This document shows positions 14,117-26,084 of a stretch of 64,000 nt of DNA, piece after piece. The DNA is from Setaria digitata (taxonomy: Eukaryota; Nematoda; Chromadorea; Rhabditida; Setariidae). Position 1 is the first letter of the stretch; each line of letters starts with the position of its first letter. A program made the translations under genes and the position numbers. Under the pieces are notes generated by a model, which saw only the letters and a list, made by a program, of their open reading frames with translations, was not told the DNA's origin and searched no databases. The DNA is taken from positions 62,001 through 126,000 of the forward strand of contig RCAB01000110.1 in assembly GCA_003640385.1 (NCBI GenBank), in the 5' to 3' direction.

Positions 14117-17100
14117 TCAAATGAAGCGAAATAAGTGGAAAAGTGACATAAATAAAAGCCATGTTATCCTGTCGATTCTTTCCTTATCACTTCGCAATGC
14201 CAAATCTAAAAAAATAAAACTCTGAGAATTTAACATTTCGAAGATTGAAATTACTGAAATTTAAAACCGAAACAAAATTTTCTTGCTTATGTAAGCTTCT
14301 CTTATGTAACCCTCTTACCAAGTTAGATTATTTGTTTACTATAAGTTATAAAATGAGACTTATTATTACTCATCAGTCATCTATGAAGGGCCATTAGTGC
14401 ATGAAGAATTCTGACGGACGACTACTAAAATTAAGTAACGTTAAAAAAAAAAAAATTATCGGAAGCAGAAATTAATGATAAAACAATCATTTGTAATAAA
14501 ATTAATTATTTTTTCTCTTCAATTTTCCGAAAAGATAATGAATCCTGTGAGATAATGGCTTCAAGTGATCTTGCATGAAGCTTATTTGCTAATACAGGCC
14601 TAAACAAGGAATACATTTACATATGTGATGGTTTTCTGAAAATGCATCGAAAACAAGAAAAGAAGAAGAAAATGAGTCTGTACGGCATGTAAGCGTTAGC
14701 GGTAGTTTTAGTATTCCGATTTAAGTGATAAAATCTTACGTGAAGTGAACAAAATTCCGGAACTTACTTGAATTCACATGTAGCATATGGGTTGATTCTG
14801 GTGCATCCACTGCTTTGCATGAGTAACTTCCGTCATCTTCACTTGATGCACTAAGAATCCGTAACGTATGGATGATCGTTCTACTGTCTCGTTTTACTTT
14901 TGATATATACTCTGAAAATCACTAATTAATGAACAGGTGAATTGATGAACAGAACGAAAGGTAATTCTAATTCTTCTTTTGCCGTACGGCTTATTTAGGA
15001 TTTCTTTTATAGTTCAGTTCAGTCAGTGCTGATTGTTTTCAGATGAAGTCTATGTAATGCTTCATTCTTGAAACGTTCTTGTAGAAACTTAATTAAGAGC
15101 TAGTAAGGAAATTACAGCCATGATTTTGAGCTTTTAGCTAACAAAGTGCTGGTAGTTCTAGTACTACGACAAGCAGAATTTAGTTTTTTTTTTTTGCTAA
15201 AATTGTTCAGCTCTTGTAAGTGTTAGAATTGAAACTAACTTTTAGTATTTCTAAAATCAATCGGTTGTCCATCTCTCCACCATTCTACCTCTGCACCTGT
15301 ATTATTGGTCTCATTACTGATCGTTATTGTACAATTTAGGAGTACTTCATTACCAATCATATTAGCCATCAAGTTCGTTGTACGCTCTGAAAGTTAATTG
15401 TGAAAGTGTAATGATTTGATTGTTTAATGAAAAAATAAACGAGTTGAAAGAAGGTCGCTCACGAATTGGAACATTTTTTTTTTTGAATTTAAAAAATAAA
15501 TGCTTAATTTTTTTTTTTTTTTTTTGATTATAAAATATTAAGATTATTTGTGAAATTTGATGCTTTCTAAACGAAACTAAATACTAGCGTTTTTATTATC
15601 GAGTCTAGTTAGTTCCATGTTAAAATGCTTCCCAATTAATCAACTGATTTCTCACGTAAGAATTCCGCAATGATTTGTTAATTTTTGACATTGTTGTAGA
15701 AGAAATGATAGTATTCTCTCGTTGTAGCAGTGCGCTACTGAGATGCTTCTCTTAAGAAGTTTTTGATTCGAAGGTATGCATAAGAATAAATGACAAGCAA
15801 AATTAATAGTTATAATTTGTTTTGCTAAAAAAGCAGCTATAGTTCTGAAGGAATGAGAATTAATGTCAATTATGAAATGATCATTAATAATTAGGAAAAG
15901 AGGTAACAATAAATTAAATAAGCGATCATCCAGGTGAATTTTGAATAACTCCAAAATTCAAGTCATTTCCAGAAGCGAATTTAGAGAGCTCTCGAGTTTT
16001 AAAAATATACCTAAATTGTTCCTAAATTGATTTATTAGTTTTTCCAAACAAATTACGACTTACGAGCATTGGAAAAAAAAACATGCATAAAAATTAATTA
16101 CTTGCTGGTGAAGATTGTGACTTGGATTCGCGTGTTTCTGAAAGTGTAAACAGTACAGTGTGGAGAAAGGGTAAATGTTAAGTTTTATAATTCAGATTGA
16201 TATATTTCATTAATTTTATTAGATCGATCTAGAGAGCCATGAGACAATCCTATACTGATCTTTTCTGAAGATGTGCACTGAGAGGATCACCTCACCTCTC
16301 TTAGGATATGAGCTGTCGGAAACATTTCAAACTGTTTTATCTCTGCTTTGCAGCATATTTGTCCAATAAGACTCACCAACGACATTCAAGTAGATAGCAT
16401 AGACTGTACTTCTGGGCTCAGTGTTCACTTCACACAAGTAACAACCTGAATCCCAACTTTCTGCTCGCCTGAAAGGCAGAATTAAGTGGATGAATGAGCT
16501 GCTGCCTGGAAATAGGTAATCAGTTTCTGGATAAAGGGAACTTTGGGATCAGCTGACAAAGAAGGGTGAAATTTTTTTTGAATTTTAAATTTCCCAACAA
16601 AAATCTTAATTATTTGATATATTAGATTTGGTTAGTGTAAAACTGAAGCATATATCCACTAGAATGCTAATACATTTAAGGTGGTTATATATATGCATCG
16701 CACTGTAATGCATTTAGTTCCATTATCACTTTATCATTTGGTGAGCAAGTCACTTTACTAATAATTTCACTATAATTCATTGTTGTAAATAAATTGAAAA
16801 TTCTGAAATTTAAGAATAATTTGTGTCGAAAAAAAATTTTTCAGGTTAAAAGAGTGCTAAAGTTGACATGTTTGATTGTGAGAGATTAGCAGGCAGCATT
16901 TAGGATGTGCTGTATAATCAGTTTACCTTATAATTAGCACCCAGTCAGCTTCAGATGGCTTGAGCGATATCTGAAACCTCGAATCAGTAGTAAATGATTG
17001 CTCGCCGACAGTTAGCAAAGCTTCATCACGCAGACGTATCCAGGCTACCTGAAATGAATTAAGAAAGAAAAACAATTTGAAGTGAAAAAAAAGCTGTCTT

Positions 17101-17494
17101 CATCTAACTCAATTAAGCAGGCACTAATTTAACTCTCAGAAAAATGTAATTAAGTAATGGATGCTGTTTAATAAATGCACCACGTCTTTCTCTACAATCG
17201 CAGTTTGAAAAAAAAAAAAAAAAAAAAAAAATTTGAATTTAAGAGAGTACGAAGTTCTAACTTGCCGAAAAAGAAATCAAAGAGGCTACTGGCCAAAAAT
17301 GATATATGATAGTAAATGTGAACAAACCATATTTTGTTTCAGATGTGGTATTATGCAGTGGAGGTAAGCAGGTTCATGAAGTGGTACTTGAACGATTCGT
17401 TGTTGTGTAGTGCCTAATCTTTCGGTTCTTTCCTCAGATCGCTCCATCAGTGAACATTCTCGATACTTGTCATGTGTCGTCAAAGGTTGAATCA
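14117..17494 (-). CDS. zig-8: Two-Ig-domain surface protein (ZIG-8-like), 5' exon missing
   Basis: Seven exons (17494-17328, 17048-16927, 16468-16377, 16137-16102, 15386-15240, 14911-14768, 14205-14117) join in frame to 264 residues plus stop. Ig domain 1 shows PAYLHC, VAWIRLRDEALLTVG and the DSGCYLCEVN signature; Ig domain 2 shows NEVLLNCTITI, EVEWWRDGQPIDF and EDDGSYSCKAVD. A 36-nt microexon encodes the Ser-rich linker between them. The last exon encodes a hydrophobic end (ITWLLFMSLFHLFRFI), which looks like a GPI-attachment tail. This matches C. elegans ZIG-8, related to the insect Dpr/DIP neuronal recognition proteins. The first modelled exon begins in phase 1, so an upstream exon with the start codon and signal peptide must exist; I could not place it. 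Confidence 0.87.
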
Positions 17495-17641
17495 CTGAAA
17501 AACTATTGTTTTTCAGTGGTTCTCATCTTGCATCATGCATGCATGCATTGCTGCTCTGCAGGGCATTCTCCTTCTGATAATCTCTGCTTATCTTATCAGG
17601 CTATTGAAGAGAAGTAGCTGAAAAATATTTTGCAATGCTTT

Positions 17642-17678
<37 letters not shown>

Positions 17679-17938
17679 CGCATTCCATTCCTTCTATTTA
17701 ACGAGGACGAAAAAGTCGTTAGTGGAAAATCTTGAGACTTTTTGAAATTCAAAAAATATGTTTCCAAAGGAAATATTAATCAAACTTAGATGAAAAACAC
17801 AGCAAAGAGTTGATAAAAATTTCGTCTTTCTTTGAAGTAAAAGTTATGTAGAATACAAATGCCTTCATTTTTCAGTGTTTCTTTTTATATATTAAACTTT
17901 TAATTCGAAGTTTTTTTTTTTCTCTCTCTCTTTCTCCC

Positions 17939-17940
<2 letters not shown>

Positions 17941-17989
<49 letters not shown>
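17941..17989. repeat. 49-nt poly(T) tract
   Basis: Uninterrupted run of T (poly-A on the minus strand). A shorter run of about 29 T lies at 17648-17676. Such lengths are prone to sequencing error. Confidence 0.9.
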
Positions 17990-17991
<2 letters not shown>

Positions 17992-20900
17992 CGGTACAAT
18001 AATTGAATACAAATATATATATCACTGATATGCAATCATTACTTATCACTCTTTAAAGTTTCCTCTGTTGTGAACTGCTTTTTAATAGACTAGAGAAAGG
18101 AAAGCTGAAATTGCCCAATATTTCACTGATTGCTGTGAGTTTCTAGGAAAATTAAATTAAGGACATTACCTGAACAAAGTATGCCTAATCCCTTAAAGTG
18201 ACCCGTTTTCGCTTTAATCTTTCTAGCAGTTGGTGATCGTCAAGGTTGATAAGGCATTGTTTATTTTAATTATAAAAACACATTGTGCTTTTTGGCTTAG
18301 CCTTTCTCTTCTGGCCCAGTAAAAGCTATTTTTCAAACAGGTAGGCCAGCAGAAAAGGGAAGGATGATGTGTCAATTATGGCAGGGATTAGCATGCTCTT
18401 GTTGTTGGCATTTTTGGATAACAGATTGATCTTATCAGAGAAGACATTGCCACTTCAAGTGCATAAGACTAAAGCTAGACTAAGCAGAAGAAAGCGGTCA
18501 TCATGCCACTTATGCTAGAACTGAACGAAGCATCTGTGATAGGAATGGAATGAACAGTTCATTTACGATCAACGGCAGCGATTAACAAGCAAGCCTCTGA
18601 TTGTCCCTTAGGGAACTAAATGGTTAGCCAAAATTGACTGGTTGTTGGCGGCCATAAAATATTGAAAATAGATATTTTCCAGCCGTTTCATGTGGATTGT
18701 TGATTTGAAATATAAGACACTTCAAATCAAACCTCTTTAAAATGAGCCAACAAATGATTCAAATAAATTGATTCCTGTTTCATAAACCAATTCAATTATG
18801 GCATTAGATGCCAGTTTGTATTATAAATTTTGAAATTCAAAATTATATCGTATTTTAATTATTAATTCTAAAAAGATTTCGAAAATTTAAATATTAAAAT
18901 TTCATAACTGACTCTTCCAAAAGGAAAATATTAGAATCTATTTTTTTCAAAATATTAAAATCAATTTTTAAATCTTTCCATTCGCAAATTCATATCTTTC
19001 TCAATTATAAATTCGTTGTTTATTTTATAAAAAAAGATCAAAAACCGTTTTCTTCAAATTTCCCCTGTATAAGGCACTATTTAGATCTTATTAACTTCCT
19101 TCTCTCTTCCGAATATTGATGGATGAATGGATAAATTTCAAAAGTCAATCATCAACTAATTCTAATTAACTATTAGCTGCTATAACGTCTACAGTAGCAA
19201 AGAAAATTAAGTGATTAGCAACGGGCTCTGCAAGCTTCATTGTACACACTACACCTTTATTAAAAGTCTCATGATATTACTCAATCAAACAAAAGAAACA
19301 CTTCACATGTCTAAATTAGTTTTTAATTGCTAATGATTGTTAGCGATGAGTTTAATTCTCAACTTTAAAGTATTGTAATTATAATATCAGTAGTTACAGT
19401 GTACACAATACTACCATTTGACGACGTGAAATGGAAGGATTAACAAAGCGTTGTTATTAATCTATCTCGATTAACACCTCTAGTACACACTAATGAGCTA
19501 TGTTATTACTAATATAGTACGGATGAAGACAGATGGTCTCACTGAACACTCAATATATTTGATTTGTGGTTTGCGAAATTCCTTAATTAACAAAATTTAG
19601 CCGAAAAATGATTAGTTTTAAGTGGAGAAGTTTGATGTTGAAAATTCTCAACAACAAATCCTTACCAATATTTTATAGTGAGCCAAGAAGTTAGGAGAAC
19701 TTTCGACTTTCTTCGTACTCCAAAACAGTCAACAATTTAATATAAATTTGAGTTAAACTTGTATTAAATAATGTGATGCTTTGTGCCAGCCGGTGGTTTT
19801 CACCCCCAAAAGTCGCTTCGATTATGGAAACTAGGCTTAGGATAGTGCCTAATGTTATTTAAGTGGCCACCAACCCAAATGGATCATTTAATTTTATCCT
19901 ACAGCTTGTAAGCTATTCGGAATAACCAATTATTTACTCGAATTTAAAATTAATTTCATATCCAAGCTAAACGATATTCCACATCCTCTTGCACGCTTCC
20001 CATCAGAAAATATACCTTCCCATAATTAATGAGCTTAACTAGATAGAGTATTTTAATATTAGATAAATAAAACGCAATGAACGAAAGCAAATGAGTTTTG
20101 AAATTTAAATTTTAATTTACTAAATTAACAGGTTTAACGATGGTGCAATCTGAAGTGAACAAACAAATCTTTGATGTTTATTCAGAGAAGAAATTTGTTT
20201 AGAGTGTATGTTTCTATGATTATCAGATAGATCTTATACATATCAAAAGGAACAACAAAACAGTCAACGCATCTCGTCATTCATTTGACAATTTTAGAAT
20301 CAAAAAGTTTTTAGCATGCATCAGTTGACGAGACGAGACGAGCACTTTACTTTACTTTAAATAGCTGTTTATGAAAAGGTTTGAAATTTTCTTTGATAAG
20401 GCTAAAAACGTAGTGCAAAAAGTTTCACATTTTTTGCTATCAGTGATAAAATGCATTACTTAAATTTGTGTAGCAAATGAGAAGAATCTCTATCAAAGAT
20501 AGTTTGAACTTGGATATCAGCAGAGCGTATTCTCTAAAACTGATAAACAGAGAGTCTTTGATAGTAAGTAAATTTTTCAAACATTGATGGCAAAAAGAAA
20601 AAGAAGAAACTGTTTCTATAAACGCATAAAAAAAAAAAAAAAAATTATCAAATTTTGATAATCTAACTTATTCACTTTCTCTTCCTAATTTTCTACAACA
20701 ATACAAACTATTTGCTGTGACATAACATTTCTTCCAAGAATCCTGCATTCTTCTACAACTTCTCTATTTCAATCCTTCCATATAAGGCTCTGCACCGCTG
20801 TATTAATTGATTATACTTCATGGCCAAGCATAATTGCTAAGCACTTTGCCTTTTATAATAGCATAAAACTGTCTTGTTTCCAAGTTCTTCTTCAGTGTAG

Positions 20901-22440
20901 TTTTTGAATTTGTGTTGCTGTTAGGCAATCGAAGCTATCAGCAGCTATCAAACGTCTTCTGTCTAAGTGATGTAGAACCCATTCCGATACCACTGATAAC
21001 CAGATAATCTTGAATTGAACTATCATAATTATGCTCATAAAGGGTTAAAAGTCAGCAGACATATTTTTGGCTTTTACATTTAGGACTGGGAAAATACTCC
21101 ACTTTTTAGAGATGTTTGTTTTTCTAAGGAAAAAAAAAATGAAATTATAGAAATGAATACCTCTTAAATAAATAAATGACAAGAAAAGTGTTTTGATTAG
21201 AGCCATAATAAAAGCAGAAGCATTTGAAGTACTGCAAATAGGAGCTTAAGTCAACAGCACCGAAAAATATTCCTGCGAAGGTTAAGATTGTCAGATCAGC
21301 TCTTTATCTGTGATAGCAAAAATTCACGGATCTTTCGTTCCTGTCGTTTTGGTTTGTAATAATAGCAAGAATATATTCACTTCCAGTTATTTCTCTGATA
21401 AAGTCTGACACTATAAAGCAAAAAATTTTTGGAAATTTTTGCAACATTACAGGACAGAATATTTGGAAAGTTGGAACTGGGATTGAGTTAAAGTCGAAAA
21501 TCAAGTGATGAAGTTTATTAATTATTCCACAAGCAAATAAAACGACATCAATAATTTACTTCCATATATTCATTTGGTTGGACCCTATAGTAAACATAGG
21601 AAATTAGCTTCCTCCATTTGGAAAAGGTCATTCATCAACTCCAAAGGAGAGGTCAACCATAACATATCGCTCTAGGCTTATTGTTGTTATCCAATCCAAA
21701 GCTAATTATGTTTAACCTTTAATTTGCTATTAATATATATACAATGAAATAAAATATAATTGAAACACTACCGTAAAATATCTCAGTAAGACAAATCGAA
21801 ACACTGATGGAATTGTTAGTGAATTAAATTCTATGCAGTTAATGGTACATGCACGAATTGAACATCGAGCTAATGTTGATCAAATTGCTAAGTTATTTGT
21901 TAATCAAACTATTACATGGCATACATCATCCTATAATTATTCTCGTACTTCAGAAGAGCGCCATGACAACCGGCGGCGATGTACGCAAACAATGCTAATC
22001 AGTGAGGATGCACAACGAAATTACTACTGAATGATCGGAATCTTCTGGCCCAACTGCAAACTCTCTCAACGAGGATAGTGAGAAATTAGATAAAAAGAAA
22101 TCAGAAAAGAACTGGACAGTGAAGCAAAAAGAGTGATGGGGCGCACATTTTGTCATACTTTTCATTCCGGACATGTCTTCCTAAATAATTCCAAGGTTTA
22201 CTAGCAAATCTGGAATCATATTTAGCTTAACTTTCCACATCACATCCTTTGCTTCTCGAAATCCTTCAAAGCAGTAGCTGATGAACAGTAGCACTCGAAC
22301 GGGATAGTATGTGATCGAGAGACATCGGCGCATAACTGTCGTTCCATTCTTGCTGTCATCGTTGTCGCTGTCGCTCGATGGCATCATCTCAGGAAGATAA
22401 CGCCCCTTGTAATCAAATAAATTTAAGCAACTTATATATA

Positions 22441-22456
22441 CACACACACACACACA
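22441..22456. repeat. (CA)8 microsatellite
   Basis: Eight CA units following a short TATATA stretch. Confidence 0.85.
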
Positions 22457-23456
22457 TACACATCTACGTGAATTGTTGACATACCCGTTATCGCGTACGC
22501 TGATCCTACGATAAATCAACGTAACGTATATTTTGACGTGATCTTTTTTTTTTTTTTTTTTTTGTGTTGTCTAGAGTGATTTTGAAGTCAGTTATTGCAA
22601 GGAAGAGATCACAGGAGCTATCTCTTGAAATTTACAATCGGGAAACAGATCTTTCGTTTTCAATGGAAAAAATTGCAGAAGAAAGAGGAATGAATGATTT
22701 CACTGCAGAAGATAAAATTTGTAAGCGAAAGAAAAATTAGTAAAAAGGTCGAAGAACTGTGCTGCACTATAAACTTATCGAGAAAAAAAAAAAAAAGAAG
22801 GATCCATCCATCCATCTGCCCAATAATTGAATTTCGCAGAATAAGCCGATGCATCGTACTGATTGAATGGCTTCAATTTAAACGGAGAAAAAGCTGCGCA
22901 AATAATGCACCTGTCTGTTAAAATCCTTTAAATGTCAATGCTTTTAGCCATGAAAGAGGGCTAACGTCATCATTAGGCACAAGTAAGAATAGTTAAATGC
23001 TAGTGAGTTGAAGGTTTACTGATTTCATTTGAAATGTTATTATTTGGCTAAAATTAGTTTTCGACTTAATTGAGGGTAACCAACTAACAAGTTTGAAACA
23101 AAAATTGTATCTATTTTCCTCAGTGATTGATTATTTTAGGAAAATTTTGTATCCTAAAAAAAAAAAAACTTATCATCTACAACCTTTAATTAGTAAATAT
23201 ATTAGTGACGTTTAATAGTAGACACATTTGATATAAATAGTAAATAATGAAGAACTGATAAGTGAATTGATATTAACGAAGGTATTAGAAATTGGTTTAA
23301 TAATATTTTATTTAATGAAAAATATATTTGAATATTTATCTGAACTCAATTATCCTTTCGCTATCAATTTATGGTATTTTGAAATCTATCTATCACAAGT
23401 GGTAATTCAATTAAATCGAATTGCGACAAAAACATTATCAAATACTGACCTTTCAT

Positions 23457-23720
23457 TCATCAAGAAAGGATATTTTAAGAGGCAAAATTAGTGATCAAAA
23501 TTTAGTGATCATATCTATTATCATAAAGCGACACAGAACTATCAGCCGTTTCAGGATNATTATCAAGAAAGGTTATTTTAAGAGGCAAAATTAGACACAT
23601 AATATCAACTAACACATTCTTGAAATTTGACAGATATTTGACGGACAATTTTGGACTTAACAACGAAGTGATCATATCTATTATCATAAAGCGACACAGA
23701 ACTATCAGCCGTTTCAGGAT
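23457..23720. repeat. Duplicated segment around an N (likely assembly join)
   Basis: The sequence before the N at 23558 reappears after it: both sides contain the same AAGAGGCAAAATTAG block and the same segment ending CAGCCGTTTCAGGAT. The right copy carries about 60 extra bases in the middle. The arrangement is most simply two overlapping contig ends placed end to end. Confidence 0.8.
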
Positions 23721-23940
23721 AGGATTACTTCTAGCCTATGTTTCAGTCTATAAATTTTGCTGAAATCTAGAGCAGAGAGGAATAGCGTTCTAATTCTAAT
23801 CCCACTAATTTCTCCGTAATGTGGAAACTTTCTGAATGTAGTCCTAACACATTCAACGTTACGGCTGATATTTGAATGGAACGGAACCTATCCGGAAATG
23901 GTGCATAAATGTGAAATGTATCAAAAACGATAGAGTGACA

Positions 23941-24080
23941 CATTTTATATTTATAAAATTATAAATTTATACTTATAATTTATTAAATTTATTAATTTTA
24001 AAATTAAATTTAAATTAAAATTTAAAATTAAATTAAATTTAAAAAATAAATTTATTTATTAAATTTTTATTTATAAATTG
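23941..24080. repeat. Nearly pure A/T low-complexity stretch
   Basis: About 140 bp made of TTTAAATT-like words with almost no G or C, just 3' of the four-TM gene's stop codon. Confidence 0.8.
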
Positions 24081-24119
24081 ACACATTTTTATATTGACAA
24101 TACAGTAATGTCTCTCAAT

Positions 24120-25394
24120 TTATTGCGCTACTTGACGGTAGTAACGACAAACAATTACTAAAGTAGAAATGCAAATGATAGCGCTGGTGATAAATATGAC
24201 CGTTGTTGTAGCAATGTTCGCTGCGTTACCTGAAATAAACGTATCACGTTAGCACAGAATCCACGTGACAAACGTGTGAAGGGAATTACTTTTGCTTTTA
24301 TTATTTGCAAATTCAAGTAAGGAATATTTGAAGGACACTTTTACTGAAACTTGCAAAATACAAACAGGTTCATATGAACTGATTTAGGATGCATTAAGTA
24401 CTTATCAATTAAACAACTGAGATAGTAATCAGTGTGAAGGATGACATCTTTCACCCAAATTACACTTTACATTTTTATGCTCTAATTAAAGTTGCACTTA
24501 ATAAGCCTACCTTTACATTTCGAAGAGGACATGCAATTAATGTAAAAGAGCACATTGGATACAATAATCATTGGTAATAGAACTGTCTAAAAAGAAGCTT
24601 AACATTTATGCTGGAAATATATTTTTTTAGGTGTCTTTTTGAAATAGATTGATAAATTTCAGAGATAAACGACTGAGGGAAAGGGAATCTATTGTAACTA
24701 TCTTTTATCATTCTCAAGTGATTAAAATGAATTCTAGATATTAAAATTAAATGAAGTCATTTTCAAAGATTTTAAGCAAAGAAGTAAGTTATTTGATTGT
24801 CTTGACTTTGAATAATAGTGAACCAGCCAACAGTGTTCATCTTAGCTGCTTACAGTTTAGACTACTTAATCACTTGGCCATTTTATGTGAAATGGTCTGA
24901 TTAGGACTTTTTACCGTCGATCTATGCATAATTAAAATTTCGAAAATATGTGAACTGTTGAAAACTAACAAAAATGGCAAGAAGTGGACACAGGAGACAT
25001 TTATTGTCCAGACATGTGGCAATAAAGCCCAGAATAGCTGCACCGAGAAAGATCACCGGTATACCGATAAAGAAAACTTTTTCAACAACTTTATCCGTCT
25101 TATCAAAGTTCTGTATGGTATGGAAGACTTCCAAGCTTCCAGCAAATACCGTAACAGATACCACAATGTACATCCATATCTTTGATATAATTCAGTTTTA
25201 CTTTGAACTCTTTTTTCTTTTTTTTTTTTTTTTCCTTATTTCACTCTCATAAAAATGAAACATAATCAGTAGCCCAAGATGTCTAGTATGAGTAGTGGCT
25301 TTCCTGCAAATAATCTATGTTCATTAAACTCAGGATGTAAATTTCCATATAAGATTACCTTAATATTGCAACCCAAAAAGGTGTTTTCAACCAT
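24120..25394 (-). CDS. Small four-TM membrane protein, unknown function
   Basis: Four exons (25394-25359, 25179-24970, 24586-24511, 24229-24120) join in frame to 143 residues. The ATG lies 2 nt after a strong TTTTGCAG acceptor, which suggests spliced-leader addition. Four hydrophobic segments are visible: one around WMYIVVSVTVFAG, one around FFIGIPVIFLGAAILGFIA, one around LPMIIVSNVLFYI and a last one around VIFITSAIICISTLVIV. Short loops and a Cys-containing loop (CLDNKCLLC) give a tetraspan layout, but it lacks a tetraspanin CCG motif and I do not recognise a family. It is the most downstream of a same-strand series with psmd-10, sec-20 and cox-17. Confidence 0.8.
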
Positions 25395-26084
25395 TCCTGC
25401 AAAAGTAAGCTAATTTTTGACTAAAATTCCAGTGTGAAATTAAACTAGACAATCGGAAAATGTACGCTTATATGTGAAAACTGATAAGCACAGAAAAAAG
25501 ACAATTTCCAAAACAACCGCCGTAACACTATTTGCCACTTATTATTTAATGGTTAATTCACTCTAATCATAAATATAACTATCTTCTTTAAAAAATTCGT
25601 TTTTTTTTTTTCTTTTTTTTTGGCATGAAAAACTGGCCACAAAATTTCTTAAATGTTTAGCATATATATTATTTGTTCAGACATGAATAATTTAAGATTA
25701 TGTAAGTAAATAGCCTGTAATGACAAAATGTTGAATCCAACTTCTCATCCACAATATTTCATCATCCCCTACCTAAAGTTTAATTGTTAAATATCTTGTA
25801 CAGTATTGGAGATAAAATAGTCTTATAGTTTACACTGAGAGCTTCTTCCATAGTATCTACTTAGGATAGCCAATTCGAAAATTAGTAATGCCTCCGAAAT
25901 TGCAATGGTCTCAATTTTCCATTGAAAATGAATCAATTAAAGGTCGAATGAATTATACAAATATTATTACTTCCAAATCCAAAGCGAAGAGAGTCAGAAG
26001 TGCCAAAACTTGTGCATACCAAAACAAATAAAAACATTTTATCATCCAAAACAAACAACAAATTGTAAATCAGCACTAAACAAA
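25395..26084. other. Spacer between gankyrin and the four-TM gene
   Basis: About 690 bp, AT-rich, with no coding frame supported. It separates two same-strand genes and contains poly-T runs near 25601. Confidence 0.6.

Larger units (their letters stand above)
17495..24119. other. Long gene-poor region upstream of zig-8-like gene
   Basis: AT-rich, with very long T tracts and no gene I can model. It should contain the missing 5' exon of the zig-8-like gene. One candidate is the minus-strand open frame at 22181-22519: it contains an RR-preceded hydrophobic stretch (VRVLLFISYCF) suggestive of a signal peptide, but its possible donors are in phase 0 and do not fit the phase-1 exon at 17494, so another exon would be needed between them. 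The segment 21930-22400 is less AT-rich than its surroundings. Confidence 0.45.
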
